A DNA stretch of 64,000 bases from an uncultured Bacteroidia bacterium (GTDB lineage Bacteria; Bacteroidota; Bacteroidia; Bacteroidales; ML635J-15): the NCBI GenBank assembly GCA_902791865.1, contig CADAXK010000001.1, positions 316,205-380,204 on the forward strand, given 5' to 3'. Under the pieces are notes generated by a model that worked only from the letters and a program-made list of their open reading frames with translations, did no database searches and was not told the DNA's origin. Positions 26,173 through 35,476 of this stretch are shown here, piece after piece. Position 1 is the first letter of the stretch. Each line of letters starts with the position of its first letter. The position numbers and the translations under genes are program-made.

Positions 26173-29100
26173 TTATCGTAGTAACATTACCGTTCCCGTC
26201 TTCTCGTAATCTATACCAAACATATCCTTGAAGTACGCCCGCCATGTATAAACTCCTTCGGGGCAAGGACGAGTACCATCGGTTCCGTCCCACTCTTCTT
26301 CCAAGTTGGTAGACTTGAACTGAACTGCTCCCCAACGGTCATAAATAATCAACATATAACTATTGGGGTCTATTGATGTACCGAAAAGACGGAAAGTTTC
26401 ATTTATTTCATCGTTGTTAGGTGTAAATGCCGTAGGTGCGAATATGTTGTACTCGTTGCTTACCTGAATGTCAACACCTGCCGTATCTGTACATCCGTAC
26501 AACGATGTAGTAGTCAGTACTACATGGTAGGTACCTGGCATTGTATATGTATGAACTGGACTTGACGATGATGATGTCGTATTGTCTCCGAAATTCCACA
26601 TATTCCAGAACCCGCCATGCGAATAGTTGGTGAAGTTAACAATCGGGCTCGACATTGATATGTTTGCCCTGTCAACCCTGAAATCGGCCTCTGGAATCGA
26701 GAATACAGTGATTGCAATCGAGGTGTCGCGTTTGCAACCCTGATACGAAGTAACCTCAAGCTTTACATTGAACAAACCAGAGTTATAGAAGATATGCTTA
26801 GGATTCTTTGCAAACGACATGTTTTCAAAATCACCATCATCGAAATTCCACAGATATGACTGACCTACATCTGGTGTATTCTCTGAGAACGAAACACGTA
26901 ACGGAGCGCATCCTTCTACAACATCGGCAGAAATATTCATTGGAACTTCCTCATACGTACGGATACTAATTGGAATAACCACGCTGTCGTATCGACAACT
27001 ATCGTATGCAACGAAATTAAATACCGTATCGAAATCAACAATCGGTTCAAACGGCATCTTCAACGGCTCGCCATTGACATACAGATCGTCAATTGTAATT
27101 CCGCCACCTGTAACACTGATGTCAAATTCAGATCTTGTGCCTGGACATACCAAAGTATCCGACAATAATACGACATCCAACGTTATCGGGTCGAGAACGG
27201 AAACTGTAACTGACATTTCCGCACTCGAGCAATTGGTTGCATCAACAACCGAAGCATAGTATGTTGTCGTCTGCGTTGGTGCAACCTCGGTTGACATACC
27301 GCTTTCGCCATTGCTCCACAATATTGTATATGGAGGCACGCCACCAGAAACAATTCCAATACCAATCTGCGTAGGCATACCGTGACATACAGTAAAGTCA
27401 TCCATCATCTGTATGTAGAACGGCTCGGGCTGTCCTACGACATAAGTATATTCGCGATGACAGAAATTAGCATCTGTAAGTGTCACCGTATATGTTCCGG
27501 CAGGAACTCCAACAAGATTCTGCTGCCATAGTCCGTTTGACCATTCATAATGATATGGTTCGTAACCACCATCAGCTGTAAACATTACATTACCATCCGA
27601 CAAGCCATAGCACGAAGCATCTCTACCTGAAATTTGTCCCGACAATGGGAATTCAGACTGATATATGTGCGCCGTATCGTATGCGAGACATCCATTCTCA
27701 TCCGTAATTGTAACAGAATACAGACCAGGAACAAGATTGTCAATGTCTTCGGAGATTGCACCAGTATTCCATGTATAATAATAAGGTGGAGTTCCGCCAA
27801 ATACATTCAAGTCGCATACACCATTGCCTTCACCGTAACATCTCACATCGGTTGGTGTTATGTCACCATGCAACGGCAATGCTGGCTGATGTATCTGAGC
27901 CATAGCATATTCAACGCATCCATGAGCATCGGTTACTGTAACAATGTAAAATCCTGCATATAAGTCAGACAAGTCCTCTGTAACCTCACCATTGCTCCAC
28001 TGATACGAATATGGTTCTGTACCTCCAGTTACAGTCAAGTCTATACTTCCCGAATTTTCTGCATAGCATCTAACATCACGAGCATCAATGTTAAGTGTCA
28101 AAGGTTCTGGCTGTTCCACCACATAGGTTGATATTACAAAGCATCCATTGGCATCTGTTATGGTAACCGTATATGCGCCAGCACCAATATTATGCAAATC
28201 CTGAACGGTATAACCATTTGACCAGTAGTATGTATAAGCTGGAGTTCCACCCTCAACAGTTATATTTATCGAACCATCTCTCATGCCAAAGCACGATACA
28301 TTCATTATATAAACATCAGTTATTTCCAATGGTGCATCTGGCTCATCCACAACAACCTGATCTTCGTGTTCACAACCAACAGCATCTGTTACAGTCACCG
28401 TATATGTACCAGCAGGAACTCCCTGCGGATTTTGCTGCGTACTGCCATTAGACCACAGATATTGATACGGAGGCAAGCCTCCATATACTGTAACATAAAG
28501 GTTTCCTGTTGATTCGCCATGGCACAGAACATCATCGGCTCTCGTTATACTCTCCAGAGGAGAATTGGCCTCTAGGATATTTGCTTCACCAGCAACTGTA
28601 CATCCGTATGTATCGGAAAGTGTTATGTAGTAATAACCAGAATATACATTGATTTCATCGGTTGGTCCCGCATGTGTATTAGTTGTTCCTTCCGAATACT
28701 GCCATGTATAGTTAGGTGCTCCATTTATAGCGGTAACAGTAATCACGCCCGAATTGTCGCCATAACATATTACATTAGACGAACTTACATCTATGTCAAG
28801 TTCTGGACGCGGATGCAACCATGTACCAGGGAAGGTTACATTGTACTGGTTGTCGGGGAAACGCAAATCCCATTCACGCTCGAGTCCAAGGAAATCCAAA
28901 TCTACATCAAACAAATCGAACGACTGGTCGATCAAAGCGCCGCAATCTGTTGGAATACATATATCAAAACGACTATTTCTATCTCGCGTCCTCGGTTCTT
29001 CATTATATCTTTCTACATCAATACCAGCTATTTCGTAAGAAGAAGCCACTGCATCATCAGCAATCTCGTAGCCACCTTCAATTTCTGGCAACTGGAATTC

Positions 29101-30471
29101 AGGCACTGTCACAACACTGAACAAACCGCCATCAAATCCAGGGATACTTATTGCTATGTGCAACACCTGCAAGTCAAGTGCAAGGCGGAGATTATTATAG
29201 GTATGATTTACAAAACCGCTATGAATATTATATGTCACATCGTACACCTGAAGGGAATCCCAACCATAACACGGATAAGTAATATACAAATCGTTATTTA
29301 CTTTGAATGTAATGTTATCCGATTCTCCTTCCTGCACTACAGTACCTCCAACTTCACGCTCCGAGAACGGTAACGGCGTTGCAAACCTCAATGTAGCCAT
29401 TATGTCTGGACAGAATGAGAATTCCTGCACTAGCGCCATTGTCATCTGCAATGTCGCATGAAGAATATAATACTCAATTGTAATCACATAGTCTTCGTAT
29501 ATAGGATATTCTATCGTCTGACCTTCGAGTATATCAACTATCTGACCGATTTCTGGCTGACCTACCGCATTACCGATGAACCTTATGAACTGCAACAAGT
29601 TCCAGTGCATATAGAACCAGTCATCCTGACCTTCTGCATACAAGCACTGGCCATCAATACGATCTTCGGTTTCTACATAAGGAATAGTTATGTCGGCTGT
29701 AATACCGATTCCGAATGCATCTGGAATATGAATAACAAGAGAATCACCATCGCCCAAGAAGCCCGTATTTATGTAAGGCATACCGGTATCCTCATCAATC
29801 CACGGATATGCATATTCTCCAGTCTGTGCATTAAGGTACAGAACAGCAATGGAGTCGTGAGGCACAGGTGATGAAAATTGAGGGTTGATAGGATAACCAA
29901 TATGTGGAATCAAAGGAACCTCAACAACTGTAGAGCCAAGAACTTCCACTGAAACCGACATATCAACGCCAAATCCATATTCAAGGTCCAAGGCTATTGT
30001 TCCCGCCGTAGGGAAATGAGTATCGAGAGCCCATCCGTTCTGAACTGTATAAGTAGAATGAATCGGGGTTGTCTCTCCATGATCGAATCCATAATGGTCG
30101 GGGAAATCAAGTGTTATCTGCACAGGATAATCAACTCCGATATAGCCGCTCGAAAAACCATGCATGCTGAACGTAGAATTCAGATACATATACAAATCGA
30201 AATCGAAAGCAATTCCTAAAGCATCCGTTCCGAACATCTGGTGAATGGGGAAATCGGAACCTTCGCACTCTCCACCGACACATAGGTCAATAAGGCTATA
30301 ATCGAAATCGATGAACGTAGCTGCGCCACCGCCCCACATGTCTACCGAATCGACATGATAGTTTATGCTATGCCTTAATATATTCGTATTGTCCTGCGAC
30401 ATCACCCAACATGGCGAAAGCAGGGCAAGAACAATTGCAAGCGTTATATATAGTCTTTTCTTCATAAGCAT
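26173..30471 (-). CDS. Large SprB-repeat adhesin with PKD domains and T9SS type B sorting domain
   Basis: This is a 1432-residue cell-surface protein. A signal peptide (MKKRLYITLAIVLALL, preceded by ML) precedes a unique region of ~530 residues. Residues ~555-1015 hold six SprB-type repeats of about 75 residues. Each opens with a Cys-rich turn (CYGDNSG, CHGESTG, CFGMRDG, CYAENSG, CYGEGNG, CYGLSDG) and contains PPYxYxWSNG and GxYTVTVTDAxGC. A degenerate seventh starts CHGMPT. Two PKD-like domains follow (about 1175-1340, YLWNFDDGD and WNMWNFGDNTTS). The last ~90 residues (APTAFTPNNDEINETF, IYDRWGAVQF, GVYTWRAYF) are a gliding-motility-associated type B sorting domain. SprB-like proteins mediate adhesion or gliding. 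The start codon overlaps the upstream stop as TAATG; a second Met two codons in is equally possible. Confidence 0.9.
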   Translation of the reverse strand: MLMKKRLYITLAIVLALLSPCWVMSQDNTNILRHSINYHVDSVDMWGGGAATFIDFDYSLIDLCVGGECEGSDFPIHQMFGTDALGIAFDFDLYMYLNSTFSMHGFSSGYIGVDYPVQITLDFPDHYGFDHGETTPIHSTYTVQNGWALDTHFPTAGTIALDLEYGFGVDMSVSVEVLGSTVVEVPLIPHIGYPINPQFSSPVPHDSIAVLYLNAQTGEYAYPWIDEDTGMPYINTGFLGDGDSLVIHIPDAFGIGITADITIPYVETEDRIDGQCLYAEGQDDWFYMHWNLLQFIRFIGNAVGQPEIGQIVDILEGQTIEYPIYEDYVITIEYYILHATLQMTMALVQEFSFCPDIMATLRFATPLPFSEREVGGTVVQEGESDNITFKVNNDLYITYPCYGWDSLQVYDVTYNIHSGFVNHTYNNLRLALDLQVLHIAISIPGFDGGLFSVVTVPEFQLPEIEGGYEIADDAVASSYEIAGIDVERYNEEPRTRDRNSRFDICIPTDCGALIDQSFDLFDVDLDFLGLEREWDLRFPDNQYNVTFPGTWLHPRPELDIDVSSSNVICYGDNSGVITVTAINGAPNYTWQYSEGTTNTHAGPTDEINVYSGYYYITLSDTYGCTVAGEANILEANSPLESITRADDVLCHGESTGNLYVTVYGGLPPYQYLWSNGSTQQNPQGVPAGTYTVTVTDAVGCEHEDQVVVDEPDAPLEITDVYIMNVSCFGMRDGSINITVEGGTPAYTYYWSNGYTVQDLHNIGAGAYTVTITDANGCFVISTYVVEQPEPLTLNIDARDVRCYAENSGSIDLTVTGGTEPYSYQWSNGEVTEDLSDLYAGFYIVTVTDAHGCVEYAMAQIHQPALPLHGDITPTDVRCYGEGNGVCDLNVFGGTPPYYYTWNTGAISEDIDNLVPGLYSVTITDENGCLAYDTAHIYQSEFPLSGQISGRDASCYGLSDGNVMFTADGGYEPYHYEWSNGLWQQNLVGVPAGTYTVTLTDANFCHREYTYVVGQPEPFYIQMMDDFTVCHGMPTQIGIGIVSGGVPPYTILWSNGESGMSTEVAPTQTTTYYASVVDATNCSSAEMSVTVSVLDPITLDVVLLSDTLVCPGTRSEFDISVTGGGITIDDLYVNGEPLKMPFEPIVDFDTVFNFVAYDSCRYDSVVIPISIRTYEEVPMNISADVVEGCAPLRVSFSENTPDVGQSYLWNFDDGDFENMSFAKNPKHIFYNSGLFNVKLEVTSYQGCKRDTSIAITVFSIPEADFRVDRANISMSSPIVNFTNYSHGGFWNMWNFGDNTTSSSSSPVHTYTMPGTYHVVLTTTSLYGCTDTAGVDIQVSNEYNIFAPTAFTPNNDEINETFRLFGTSIDPNSYMLIIYDRWGAVQFKSTNLEEEWDGTDGTRPCPEGVYTWRAYFKDMFGIDYEKTGTVMLLR
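27430..28800 (-). repeat. SprB-type coding repeats
   Basis: Six tandem units of about 225 bases encode the ~75-residue SprB repeats of the adhesin. They are well diverged at the DNA level, which suggests an old expansion rather than recent duplication. Confidence 0.75.
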
Positions 30472-31043
30472 TACTCGTAAATTTTAGAGGTCAACATACT
30501 CTGCAGGATAACAGGACGCATCTTGTTACGCATCATTTTGATATAACCTGCATTTATCCATATTGTATAATGATAGTCTCCTGACATCAATATAAGTCTC
30601 TCAAAAACAAAACCTTTAAGCTTCATCTCAGCAGTAAAAAGCATGCCATCGCTTCCATCGTGCATCACAACAGGCTCAACCGACAAAAGCTTCATACCTT
30701 GCGACGCAAAATAAGCAGAATCCATCGCCCTCGAAATCATGATATATGACGTACCAGCAACTTCCTCCACCTGAATACTGCTCATTGTACCGACATGCAT
30801 AAAACCAGGCAAAGAATCGGAATAGATAAAATATTCTGGAGGCTGAATCCTTATGTTGGTCTGGGGTATGGCAACCATCTTGCTCTCATCATAAACAAAA
30901 CTTTCGTCAACGGCAGTAAGACCATTCAATGCAGAGGCTAGCCCTGCTCTCTGCGACTGCTGACCTTCCTGCACATCCTCCTGTGCAAAGGCCGAAAAAG
31001 CCATCGCAAAAATTAGCAACGCACTGACAATTACCCTGTTCAT
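30471..31043 (-). CDS. Small secreted protein, partner of the SprB-repeat adhesin
   Basis: I do not recognise a family for this 190-residue protein. It has a signal peptide (MNRVIVSALLIFAMAFSAFA, cleaved before QED). The mature part has no Cys and alternates hydrophobic strands (YFIYSDSLPGFMH, TSYIMISRAMD, GMLFTAEMKLKGFVFERLI, YTIWINAGY), which suggests a small beta-sandwich. Its stop overlaps the adhesin start by one base (TAATG), so the two are translationally coupled. A periplasmic chaperone, assembly partner or surface co-factor of the adhesin is a reasonable guess only. Confidence 0.65.
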   Translation of the reverse strand: MNRVIVSALLIFAMAFSAFAQEDVQEGQQSQRAGLASALNGLTAVDESFVYDESKMVAIPQTNIRIQPPEYFIYSDSLPGFMHVGTMSSIQVEEVAGTSYIMISRAMDSAYFASQGMKLLSVEPVVMHDGSDGMLFTAEMKLKGFVFERLILMSGDYHYTIWINAGYIKMMRNKMRPVILQSMLTSKIYE

Positions 31044-31333
31044 AAAACCTATTTACATTTAATTTAAACCGCGTAAAGATACGTTTTTATTTTCAATCTA
31101 CACCTTATTTAACGACTTTTTTTTAGTAGAGATGCCTGATGTATATAAAAACTTTTTTGATTAGTTCACAACCAACTGATTACAAACGCAATACAATTAC
31201 ACAAAAATTAAAAATATTCTCTAAAAATCCTACGACAAGATTTCATTAACATCATTTAAACATAACGAAAACAAAAATTATTGATGAATTTATTATTTTC
31301 GCCAATTCAATTTTCAACATTTTTTCATCATCA
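31044..31333. other. AT-rich divergent spacer
   Basis: About 290 bases between the adhesin operon and yfhO. It contains a TATCTTTA box on the minus strand near 31076, a weak match to the -7 element. No gene or structured element is evident. Confidence 0.4.
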
Positions 31334-33835
31334 ATGAATTTGAAACTAGGAAGATATTTACAAAGGGAAACGCTAATCCATGTGTTGGCGTTGATTATCT
31401 TCATAGCCATATCAGCCATTTACACAAAAATGCTGTTGATAGACACAAATGAACAATTTGTAGAAAATAAAGTATTCAGCATTTCAAGCAATCTATGGGA
31501 CGAGCAATCGTACTCTGGATGCCCAGCAATTTCACAGGGTAAAATAGACAGCACAAACCCATTTGCAAAAGCAATATTCCACATCAATCAGCACAGCAAT
31601 TTAATGCCGTTCTTTCTGACTCTAGCAAGCCTGATTGGATTCTACATTTTTCTCAATTCACTAAAAATTAATCCATTAAGTTCCATTATCGGAGCACTTG
31701 CGTATGGCCTCTTCTGCTACGGAATTGGCGAAATACAAGCGGGCGAGTACATGGAAATGACAGCCATCTGCCTGATACCGTACATACTGACAGGAATCGC
31801 ATGCTTGTTCAACGGAATGTTAGCCATAGGGACAATAATCACATTGATTTCCACCGCTTTGCTCACAGCGACCTGCCATTATCAACTCCTCATCTACACA
31901 ATATTCATTGCTACAGTATTCATAATCGTGGAACTTTTTGCAAAGGGCAAAAGCATTGCCGGAAAACTTCTGCCTACAATAATTGCCATAGCTGTATTCG
32001 CTGTAGCATTTTTCACCAATAGCGAAGCTATTTTTCAGGAATACGAATACTCGAAATACGCATCAGGACAACTTCCAGACTACAATACCGAAACCGCATT
32101 TTTTGACGACGGCGGAGAAACTCTCTCTCTGATCATACCAAACATAAAAGGCGGAAAATCAAGCAAAAAACTATCAGAGAATTCCGAAACATTCAATTTA
32201 CTTGAACCATTTTTCGGAAGTGAAAATGCAAAAAAAATATGCGAAAAGTCGCCGATGTACTTCGGCAAAAAACAATTCAGCAACGGAAGTATGTACATCG
32301 GTGCCATAGCCGTACTACTTGCCCTTTTCGGAAGCATAACAAGCAAAAAAAGAGTCAAATGGTGGGCAATAATCGTAAGCGTCATAGCAATAATACTTTC
32401 GTGTGGCAATATTGAATATTTCGTCACAAAAAATATTCCATTATTCCATAATTTTAGTCATTTTTCAAATATTTTAATAATTCTGGCAATCGGATTATCA
32501 ATTCTAACATCTATCGGAACCGAAGAAATCATTGCACAAAACGCAGAACGCAACGAGCGCAAAGAACGAATCGCTCTATACATTTCTACTAGCATAATAT
32601 CAGCAATACTACTTATTTTTGTTGCATTCCCATCAATTGCAGGCGACAGTAGCATCGACCCAACCAATCAAACGGAAGTAGATGTGGCAGAACATCTTGC
32701 ATCGTACATGCCACAGGATGCAGAATACGCCGATGCGGTTGCTGAATTCAAAACCGACTATGTAACCGCCATTCGCAACGACAGAATTTCTCTCATCAGA
32801 CGCGATGCTGCCAAGTCGCTACTTTTCATACTGTTAGGCGCAACTGCAATATTTTTCGCCCGTAAGAAAAATCTCAACGGCTGGATTCTCGTTGCAACAT
32901 TGTCGATACTCGCAGTTGCCGACATCACAATTGCAAACCTACAACAAAATGGAGAAAAAAATACTCAGGATTTGACTTCTAACTATGCGAATTCGGAAAT
33001 AGAAACCGACAACGGAACATTCAGAGTCATCGACATTAGATACAATACCGCATTAAGCGACAACACAACATGCCATAAATTCAACTCAATAAGTGGTGCA
33101 AATGAATATTGCCCGAAACGCTATCGGACATTCTGCGATTCAATTCTAAACAAGGAACTTGCACTCACTCGCTACAATATTCTTTCGTGGGCACAACGGG
33201 ATGGAATGACAAGTGACGAAATTCAAGAAGTATTCTCACAGAAATTCAAGTCACCTACATTGGACATGCTGAATGTCAAATATATAATCCTTTCGGACAA
33301 TGCTAAACCGCTTGTCAACACGCACGCATCTGGTAACGCTTGGCTTGCCGATAGCATAAGATGGGCAAATCTGGAGCCGATAGAACTCGCACAACTCAAA
33401 CATATTGACACGCGACACACAGCTATCGTAAATGAAAAATACAGGGCCGAATTTGCCGACATCGAATTTGAAATCGACAGCACCGACTATATAAAATTGG
33501 TAGCAAACGATGGTGACATTCTACGATACGAATCTTCATGCAGAGGAAACAGACTTGCAATCTTCTCCGAAACCTTCTATCCGAAAGGATGGAAAGCTAC
33601 GATCGATAACGACAAAGCATCATTTTTCAGGTGCAACTACATTCTGCGAGGAATGATAATACCACATGGAAAGCACGAAATCGTATTCCGATACGAGCCC
33701 AAGTCGGCAAAAACGGGAGTTACTGTTTCCATTGCAAGCAACATAGCATTGGCTATCATAATAATTATCAGCATAATAATACAAATCATAACCGCATTCA
33801 AACGCAAAAACAAAATTCAAAACATAGAAGCATGA
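31334..33835 (+). CDS. YfhO-family polytopic membrane protein
   Basis: The 833-residue protein has an early transmembrane helix, an extracytoplasmic loop (ISSNLWDEQSYSGCPAISQG), about ten more helices, then a large C-terminal extracytoplasmic domain and a final helix. The near-terminal FYPKGWKATIDNDKAS and IIPHGKHEIVFRYEP are the hallmark of YfhO, a GT-C-like family. In Firmicutes, YfhO helps glycosylate lipoteichoic acid. The role in Bacteroidota is not established but may be surface-glycan modification. Its stop overlaps the dapF start by four bases (ATGA). Confidence 0.8.
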   Translation: MNLKLGRYLQRETLIHVLALIIFIAISAIYTKMLLIDTNEQFVENKVFSISSNLWDEQSYSGCPAISQGKIDSTNPFAKAIFHINQHSNLMPFFLTLASLIGFYIFLNSLKINPLSSIIGALAYGLFCYGIGEIQAGEYMEMTAICLIPYILTGIACLFNGMLAIGTIITLISTALLTATCHYQLLIYTIFIATVFIIVELFAKGKSIAGKLLPTIIAIAVFAVAFFTNSEAIFQEYEYSKYASGQLPDYNTETAFFDDGGETLSLIIPNIKGGKSSKKLSENSETFNLLEPFFGSENAKKICEKSPMYFGKKQFSNGSMYIGAIAVLLALFGSITSKKRVKWWAIIVSVIAIILSCGNIEYFVTKNIPLFHNFSHFSNILIILAIGLSILTSIGTEEIIAQNAERNERKERIALYISTSIISAILLIFVAFPSIAGDSSIDPTNQTEVDVAEHLASYMPQDAEYADAVAEFKTDYVTAIRNDRISLIRRDAAKSLLFILLGATAIFFARKKNLNGWILVATLSILAVADITIANLQQNGEKNTQDLTSNYANSEIETDNGTFRVIDIRYNTALSDNTTCHKFNSISGANEYCPKRYRTFCDSILNKELALTRYNILSWAQRDGMTSDEIQEVFSQKFKSPTLDMLNVKYIILSDNAKPLVNTHASGNAWLADSIRWANLEPIELAQLKHIDTRHTAIVNEKYRAEFADIEFEIDSTDYIKLVANDGDILRYESSCRGNRLAIFSETFYPKGWKATIDNDKASFFRCNYILRGMIIPHGKHEIVFRYEPKSAKTGVTVSIASNIALAIIIIISIIIQIITAFKRKNKIQNIEA

Positions 33836-34611
33836 CATTGATTTTCGACAAATATCAAGGGGCAGGAAACGACTTCATCATAATCGACAACAGGGATGGA
33901 AAGCAGAACCTGTCGTGCCAAGAGATTAGCTCATTGTGCGACAGGCGCTTCGGCATTGGTGCAGACGGACTTATCCTAGTCGAAAAAAGCGACATTGCCG
34001 ATTTTGCCATGAAATTCTACAATTCAGATGGAAAAACAGCAAGCATGTGCGGAAACGGTGGCAGATGCATTGCAAAATACGCTTTCGACCATAAGATTGC
34101 TGGTACGAACATGAAATTTCTGGCAGAGGATGGAATGCACGAAGCAATTATCATTAACGACGAAAGCGTGAAAATCAAGATGATCGATGTAAACGGCATA
34201 ACCGTTTTCCATGACGGAATGTGGACAAATACTGGCGTTCCGCATTTTGTAAAATTCGTTGACGACATTAGTAATGTAAATGTCAAAATTGAAGGCAGAA
34301 AACTTGCTGACGACAAGCGTTTCGCACCAGACCGGACCAATGTCAACTTTACCGACAACATCAATGGATACCGAATCGCTACTTACGAACGCGGTGTTGA
34401 GGGCGAAACATTAGCATGTGGAACTGGCACCGTTGCAACAGCTCTGTGTATCAACGCGAAACATGACATACAATCGCCAATTGCCATACAAGCAAAAGGC
34501 GGTTTGCTAAAAGTATATTTTGAAAAGAAAAATTGTAACTACGAAAATATATGGCTCGAAGGGCCTGCTTTAAAAGTATTTGAAGGGAAAACAGATGGAA
34601 GAAAATTTTAA
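33832..34611 (+). CDS. dapF: Diaminopimelate epimerase
   Basis: DapF converts LL- to meso-diaminopimelate for lysine and peptidoglycan synthesis. The 259-residue product, started at the ATGA overlap at 33832, has the substrate segment YQGAGNDFIIID (8-19) and the two catalytic cysteines: Cys73 in SMCGNGGRC and Cys196 in GETLACGTGTVA. The length matches the family. Longer in-frame starts inside yfhO are rejected. The gene after it begins 17 bases before this stop. Confidence 0.95.
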   Translation: MTLIFDKYQGAGNDFIIIDNRDGKQNLSCQEISSLCDRRFGIGADGLILVEKSDIADFAMKFYNSDGKTASMCGNGGRCIAKYAFDHKIAGTNMKFLAEDGMHEAIIINDESVKIKMIDVNGITVFHDGMWTNTGVPHFVKFVDDISNVNVKIEGRKLADDKRFAPDRTNVNFTDNINGYRIATYERGVEGETLACGTGTVATALCINAKHDIQSPIAIQAKGGLLKVYFEKKNCNYENIWLEGPALKVFEGKTDGRKF

Positions 34612-35476
34612 CATAGCTCCAAAATTCGATTTGCATGTACATACTACAGCATCCGACGGAAGCTTAAACGCGCAACAGATTGTCGCCGAAGCCAAACGCT
34701 TGGGAATAAAAACGATGGCAATCACCGACCACGATACCATTGGAAATGTAAACGACTGTATCGCAGAAGGGAAAAAGCAAGATGTCAGAATTATCCCTGG
34801 CGTAGAACTTAGCGCCGAAACTAACACAGGCAAAATGCACATTCTAGGCTATGGAATCGATCCCGACAATGCAGAGTTCAATGCAGTAATGAAGATGCTT
34901 CGCGATGCAAGGGAAGTCAGGAACAGCAACATAATTGCAGCACTCAATCAATTGTTCCACATGGACATACAAATCGAAGATGTACGGAAATATGCAAAAG
35001 GTGAAACAATCGGAAAACCACACATTGCAGCGGCAATAGTAGAAAAAGGCTATTGCAACGACATCGAATATGCATTTCGGAAGTTCTTGGGAAGCAAGAA
35101 ACTGGAAGGCATTGACAGAAAAAAATTGCCCCCTCGAAGCTGTATCGAACTTATTGAAAGGGCTGGTGGATTAGCATTTATCGCCCACCCAAAATCTTTG
35201 AAACTTCCGAATGACAAAACCCTAGCGAAGATAAAAGAGCTGAAAGGATATGGACTCGCTGGCATTGAAGCATTTCACAGCAGTCACTCGCAAAAGCAAT
35301 GCGAAGCATACAAGAGCATGGCAGAGCAACTTGGACTGATGATTTCATGTGGAAGCGACTTTCACGGACCGGAAGTCAAAAAAGACATAAAACTTGGCTT
35401 CGGACTTAACAGCAACCTGCCCACCGACAACGAGGAAATTGTAAACACACTTCTCAAAGCATTAAAGATGATATAA
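34595..35476 (+). CDS. PHP-domain phosphoesterase (RNase AM/TrpH-like)
   Basis: This 293-residue metal-dependent phosphoesterase begins at ATG 34595, inside the end of dapF. A TTG 15 bases earlier is possible. The PHP metal motifs are clear: DLHVHTTASDGS, ITDHDT, PGVELSAE, FIAHPK and a late SCGSDFHGPE. This pattern fits the YciV/TrpH group, which in E. coli (RNase AM) hydrolyses 3',5'-bisphosphonucleotides and trims 5' ends of rRNA. Its stop abuts the ispG start with no gap, so all four genes from yfhO to ispG form one operon. Confidence 0.82.
   Translation: MEENFNIAPKFDLHVHTTASDGSLNAQQIVAEAKRLGIKTMAITDHDTIGNVNDCIAEGKKQDVRIIPGVELSAETNTGKMHILGYGIDPDNAEFNAVMKMLRDAREVRNSNIIAALNQLFHMDIQIEDVRKYAKGETIGKPHIAAAIVEKGYCNDIEYAFRKFLGSKKLEGIDRKKLPPRSCIELIERAGGLAFIAHPKSLKLPNDKTLAKIKELKGYGLAGIEAFHSSHSQKQCEAYKSMAEQLGLMISCGSDFHGPEVKKDIKLGFGLNSNLPTDNEEIVNTLLKALKMI

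Noticed and set aside
28672..29373. Plus-strand ORF of 233 codons inside the adhesin gene
   Set aside because: It is a shadow of the minus-strand SprB-repeat gene, with a composition typical of antisense reading.
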